Origin: Acidobacteria bacterium UBA7540
GTDB lineage: Bacteria; Acidobacteriota; Terriglobia; UBA7540
Assembly: GCA_002478145.1 (NCBI GenBank)
Contig: DLMI01000220.1
Location: 1-24,676 of the forward strand
DNA length: 24,676 nucleotides
Reading direction: 5' to 3'
Shown here: positions 22,548 to 24,676 of the stretch, in pieces
Layout: each line of letters opens with the position of its first letter
How positions within the stretch are numbered: the first letter of the stretch is position 1
Notes under the pieces: model-generated
Databases searched by the model: none
Told to the model about the DNA's origin: nothing
The model's input: the letters and a program-made list of their open reading frames with translations, nothing else
Translations under genes and position numbers: made by a program

Positions 22548-24404
22548 ATGGACTACATTTCCAGCAGAAGACAGTTCCTGAACCTCTTGGTGGGGGCTCC
22601 CCTGGCTCCCTATGCGTTGCGTGCCTTTGAGCCCCAGACCGGGCCTCCATCCAGCGCTTCGGAGCCGCGAGTGTTCCTGACGCCGTTCAACTACCAGGGA
22701 GTGCGTCTCGGGGAGGGCATGTTGAAGACACAGTATGGTGCCACGCGAGACTACTTCTACAATCTCCCGGACGACGACATCCTGAAAGGCTTCCGCAAGA
22801 GAGTCGGCACGCCGGCCCCCGGGAACGACATGGGCGCCTGGGGTTCGGAAGACACCGGGATGGTCTTTGGCCAATGGCTGAGCGGCATGGCGCGACTGTA
22901 CAAAGCCACAGGCGACACGGCAATCCGCGCCAAGGCCGTCCGTCTGATGCGCGAATGGGCGAAGACGATCGAGCCGGACGGTACGCCCTACTATCCTACC
23001 GGGGCGCAGGAGTTGAGATTCTCTCACTACGCCTGGGACAAGCTGGTATGTGGCTTGGTGGATCTTTATGAGTACGGCGGCGAGAAGGATTCACTCCCGG
23101 TGCTGGAGAGAATCACCGATTGGGCTATGCGGAGCCTCGACCGCACTCGAAAGGCGGCCACCGCGGACGACTTTCAGGGCATCTCTCCTGAGTGGTACAC
23201 ACTATCCGAGAATCTTTATCGCGCCTACCGCTCGACCGGAAACAGCACTTACAAAACGTTCGGTGACATGTGGCGCTACGACCACTACTGGGGAATGTTC
23301 AGCGGGAAGGCGCCACTCGAGCCGGCCCGCCTCCATGCTTACAGCCACGTCAACACCCTGAGCAGCGCTGCCATGACTTACGCCCTTACCGGCGAGCCCG
23401 AGTATTTGCAGACCCTCGTACACGCCTACGACCACTTTCAAGAGGTGCAATGCTACGCCACAGGCGGTTACGGCCCAGCGGAAAGACTGGTAGCGCCGGA
23501 CGGGGAACTCGGCAGGTCACTGGAACGAGAGGCGAACACGTTTGAGACCCCCTGCGGGGCGTGGGCGGTCTTCAAGCTGGGGCGCTACTTGATCGAGTTC
23601 ACCGGTGAAGCCCGGTATGGGGACTGGATGGAGAAGCTGCTCTACAACGGAATCGGCGCGGCGCTGCCGATGGCCTCCGGAGGGAAGACCTTCTACTATT
23701 CGGATTACCTGCTCGGCTCCGACACGCCCATCGCTTCAGCGCGCAAGGACTATTACTGGGACCCCTACCCTTGCTGCTCCGGCACGTACATTCAGGCGGT
23801 GGCGGACTATCACAACATCATCTATTTCCAAGGCGAGCGCTGTTTGTGCGTCAACTTGTTTGTGCCCTCTACGGCGACCTGGAACCTCGACGGACACGAG
23901 ATCCAGATCGAACAGGAGACGGCCTACCCGGAATCGGATACCGTCACGCTGACCGTCCGCCCACAAAAGAGCGTCTCGTTTAAGCTTGGATTGAGAGTGC
24001 CCGGATGGTCGCAGGGGGCGACGGTGAGTGTAAACGGCAACAAGCTCGACGTGCCGGCCAACCCCGGATCGTGGGCAACCATCGAGCGGGCGTGGAATGC
24101 GGGTGATCGCGTCGCGATTCAAATACCGATGCGACTCCGCTTTGTACCGATTGACAAACAGCATCGGCACCGAGTTGCCTTGATGTACGGCCCGGTGGTC
24201 TTGGTCCAGGATGGACGCTACACCCAGCGGCTGACCAGCGTGCCCGGCGGGGGAGATCTCGGGATTACCCGCGTTGGGGACCGGCTGCATTTCCGGGTAG
24301 CAGCCCAGCCGAAGAACATCTTCAGGCCCGAGTGGGGAGCGTTCGTGCCCTTCTACGAGATGGGGCAAGGATTCCCTTATCGCATGTACTTCGATCTCGC
24401 CTAG
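22548..24404 (+). CDS. GH127-type (DUF1680) beta-L-arabinofuranosidase-like protein, Tat-exported
   Basis: A 618-aa protein of the DUF1680/GH127 superfamily, whose characterised members release beta-L-arabinofuranose using a zinc-bound cysteine nucleophile. The leader SSRRQFLNLLVGAPLAPYAL (5-24) is a twin-arginine signal. The (alpha/alpha) barrel includes GVRLGEGMLKTQYGATRDYF, HAYSHVNTLSSAAMTYALTG and ATGGYGPAERL. The predicted zinc site is Glu333 and Cys336 in FETPCGAW with Cys409-Cys410 in YPCCSGTYIQAVADYHN. In the best-known enzyme the first pair is E-x-C; here it is E-x-x-C. A C-terminal beta-sandwich has LRVPGWSQGATVSVNG and VALMYGPVVLV. I chose ATG 22548 for the Tat motif and the GGGGG 7 nt before it; longer starts would include the upstream repeat. 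It probably works with the GH-A gene next door on arabinose- and galactose-bearing glycans. Confidence 0.9.
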   Translation: MDYISSRRQFLNLLVGAPLAPYALRAFEPQTGPPSSASEPRVFLTPFNYQGVRLGEGMLKTQYGATRDYFYNLPDDDILKGFRKRVGTPAPGNDMGAWGSEDTGMVFGQWLSGMARLYKATGDTAIRAKAVRLMREWAKTIEPDGTPYYPTGAQELRFSHYAWDKLVCGLVDLYEYGGEKDSLPVLERITDWAMRSLDRTRKAATADDFQGISPEWYTLSENLYRAYRSTGNSTYKTFGDMWRYDHYWGMFSGKAPLEPARLHAYSHVNTLSSAAMTYALTGEPEYLQTLVHAYDHFQEVQCYATGGYGPAERLVAPDGELGRSLEREANTFETPCGAWAVFKLGRYLIEFTGEARYGDWMEKLLYNGIGAALPMASGGKTFYYSDYLLGSDTPIASARKDYYWDPYPCCSGTYIQAVADYHNIIYFQGERCLCVNLFVPSTATWNLDGHEIQIEQETAYPESDTVTLTVRPQKSVSFKLGLRVPGWSQGATVSVNGNKLDVPANPGSWATIERAWNAGDRVAIQIPMRLRFVPIDKQHRHRVALMYGPVVLVQDGRYTQRLTSVPGGGDLGITRVGDRLHFRVAAQPKNIFRPEWGAFVPFYEMGQGFPYRMYFDLA

Positions 24405-24676
24405 TCCTTGTGGGGCGTGCTCGCAACGTCCGGAAGCCGAGGCCAACGACCTGGTTCAACCTCCGCAACAACCCGAAAGAGAACAAAAGACAAGAACTAA
24501 GGATAGACGAAGAACGAGAAAAACAAAGACAAAAAGGGGACGCTGAGATAAGAATGGGGACATTTCTAATGGGGCTTGACACAAACACGAGCCGCGGGGC
24601 TGGAAAGAAGGCAACTGGGTGTATACTGTGGCAGCGCCGGGATGCCAAAATGAAAATTCGTGCGCCGGGATAAACC
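24405..24676. other. Right-edge non-coding sequence with repeat-like text
   Basis: A purine-rich stretch (24475-24538) is made of AAAGACAA- and GAACGAGAA-like words. Then comes GGGGACATTTCTAATGGGGC (24556-24575) and TTGACA (24576-24581). Text of the GGGGACATTTCTA type often flanks REP-associated transposase genes in environmental genomes, but no transposase is inside the window. A TATACT at 24622-24627 is too far (40 nt) from the TTGACA to form one promoter. Confidence 0.4.

Noticed and set aside
24576..24627. TTGACA and TATACT as a promoter at the right edge
   Set aside because: The hexamers are 40 nt apart, too far for a sigma-70 promoter.
1..24676. CRISPR arrays
   Set aside because: The repeats are degenerate, adjacent and without regular unique spacers, and no cas genes are present.

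Overview
The window looks like a chromosomal segment of a GC-rich bacterium, most likely an Acidobacteriota member. This is inferred from gene content, not from a marker tree: tandem DUF507 proteins, an NtrY/NtrX pair next to an Nth-like glycosylase, a recO-glyQ-glyS-ppdK run, several exported glycoside hydrolases with twin-arginine leaders, and intergenic gaps filled with degenerate repeats. I see no phage, plasmid, CRISPR or intact transposase genes.

Layout. At 47-172 (-) there may be a very small basic protein. At 300-4779 (+) lie an endonuclease III-like glycosylase, an NtrY-type sensor kinase and its NtrX-type sigma-54 activator. At 5001-5298 (-) are tRNA-Asp(GTC) and tRNA-Val(TAC), separated by an inverted repeat. 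At 5408-5996 (+) are two DUF507 genes behind a good sigma-70 promoter. At 6238-7245 (-) is an exported M48 metalloprotease, and at 7674-9557 (-) a GH35 beta-galactosidase. At 9947-17722 (-) comes a housekeeping block: recO, glyQ, glyS, an orphan HicB-like protein and ppdK. About 1.16 kb without an intact gene follows (17723-18883), with a possible GH3 remnant. At 18884-21955 (-) is a large clan GH-A glycoside hydrolase, divergent from a GH127-type protein at 22548-24404 (+). The hydrolases (GH35, GH-A, GH127 and perhaps the dead GH3) suggest breakdown of plant-type galactose- and arabinose-containing polysaccharides outside the cytoplasm.

The most unusual signal is repetitive DNA. Nearly every gene gap holds a locus-specific array of short degenerate words, often arranged as two inverted arms. 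Two such elements appear to have entered genes in frame: an inverted array lies inside glyQ (adding about 45 residues) and a different nested palindrome lies inside glyS (adding about 15-18 residues). The first residues of glyS are also written in repeat DNA. A 16-bp palindrome (TGTCGACGCGYCGACA) occurs three times, each time upstream of a minus-strand gene. A 15-bp palindrome is shared by the glyS insert and an intergenic element near 22.4 kb. These remind me of the Rickettsia palindromic elements that insert in frame into genes, but the sequences are different.

Limits: all assignments come from reading the sequence and from knowledge of the families. No alignment, folding or database search was run.
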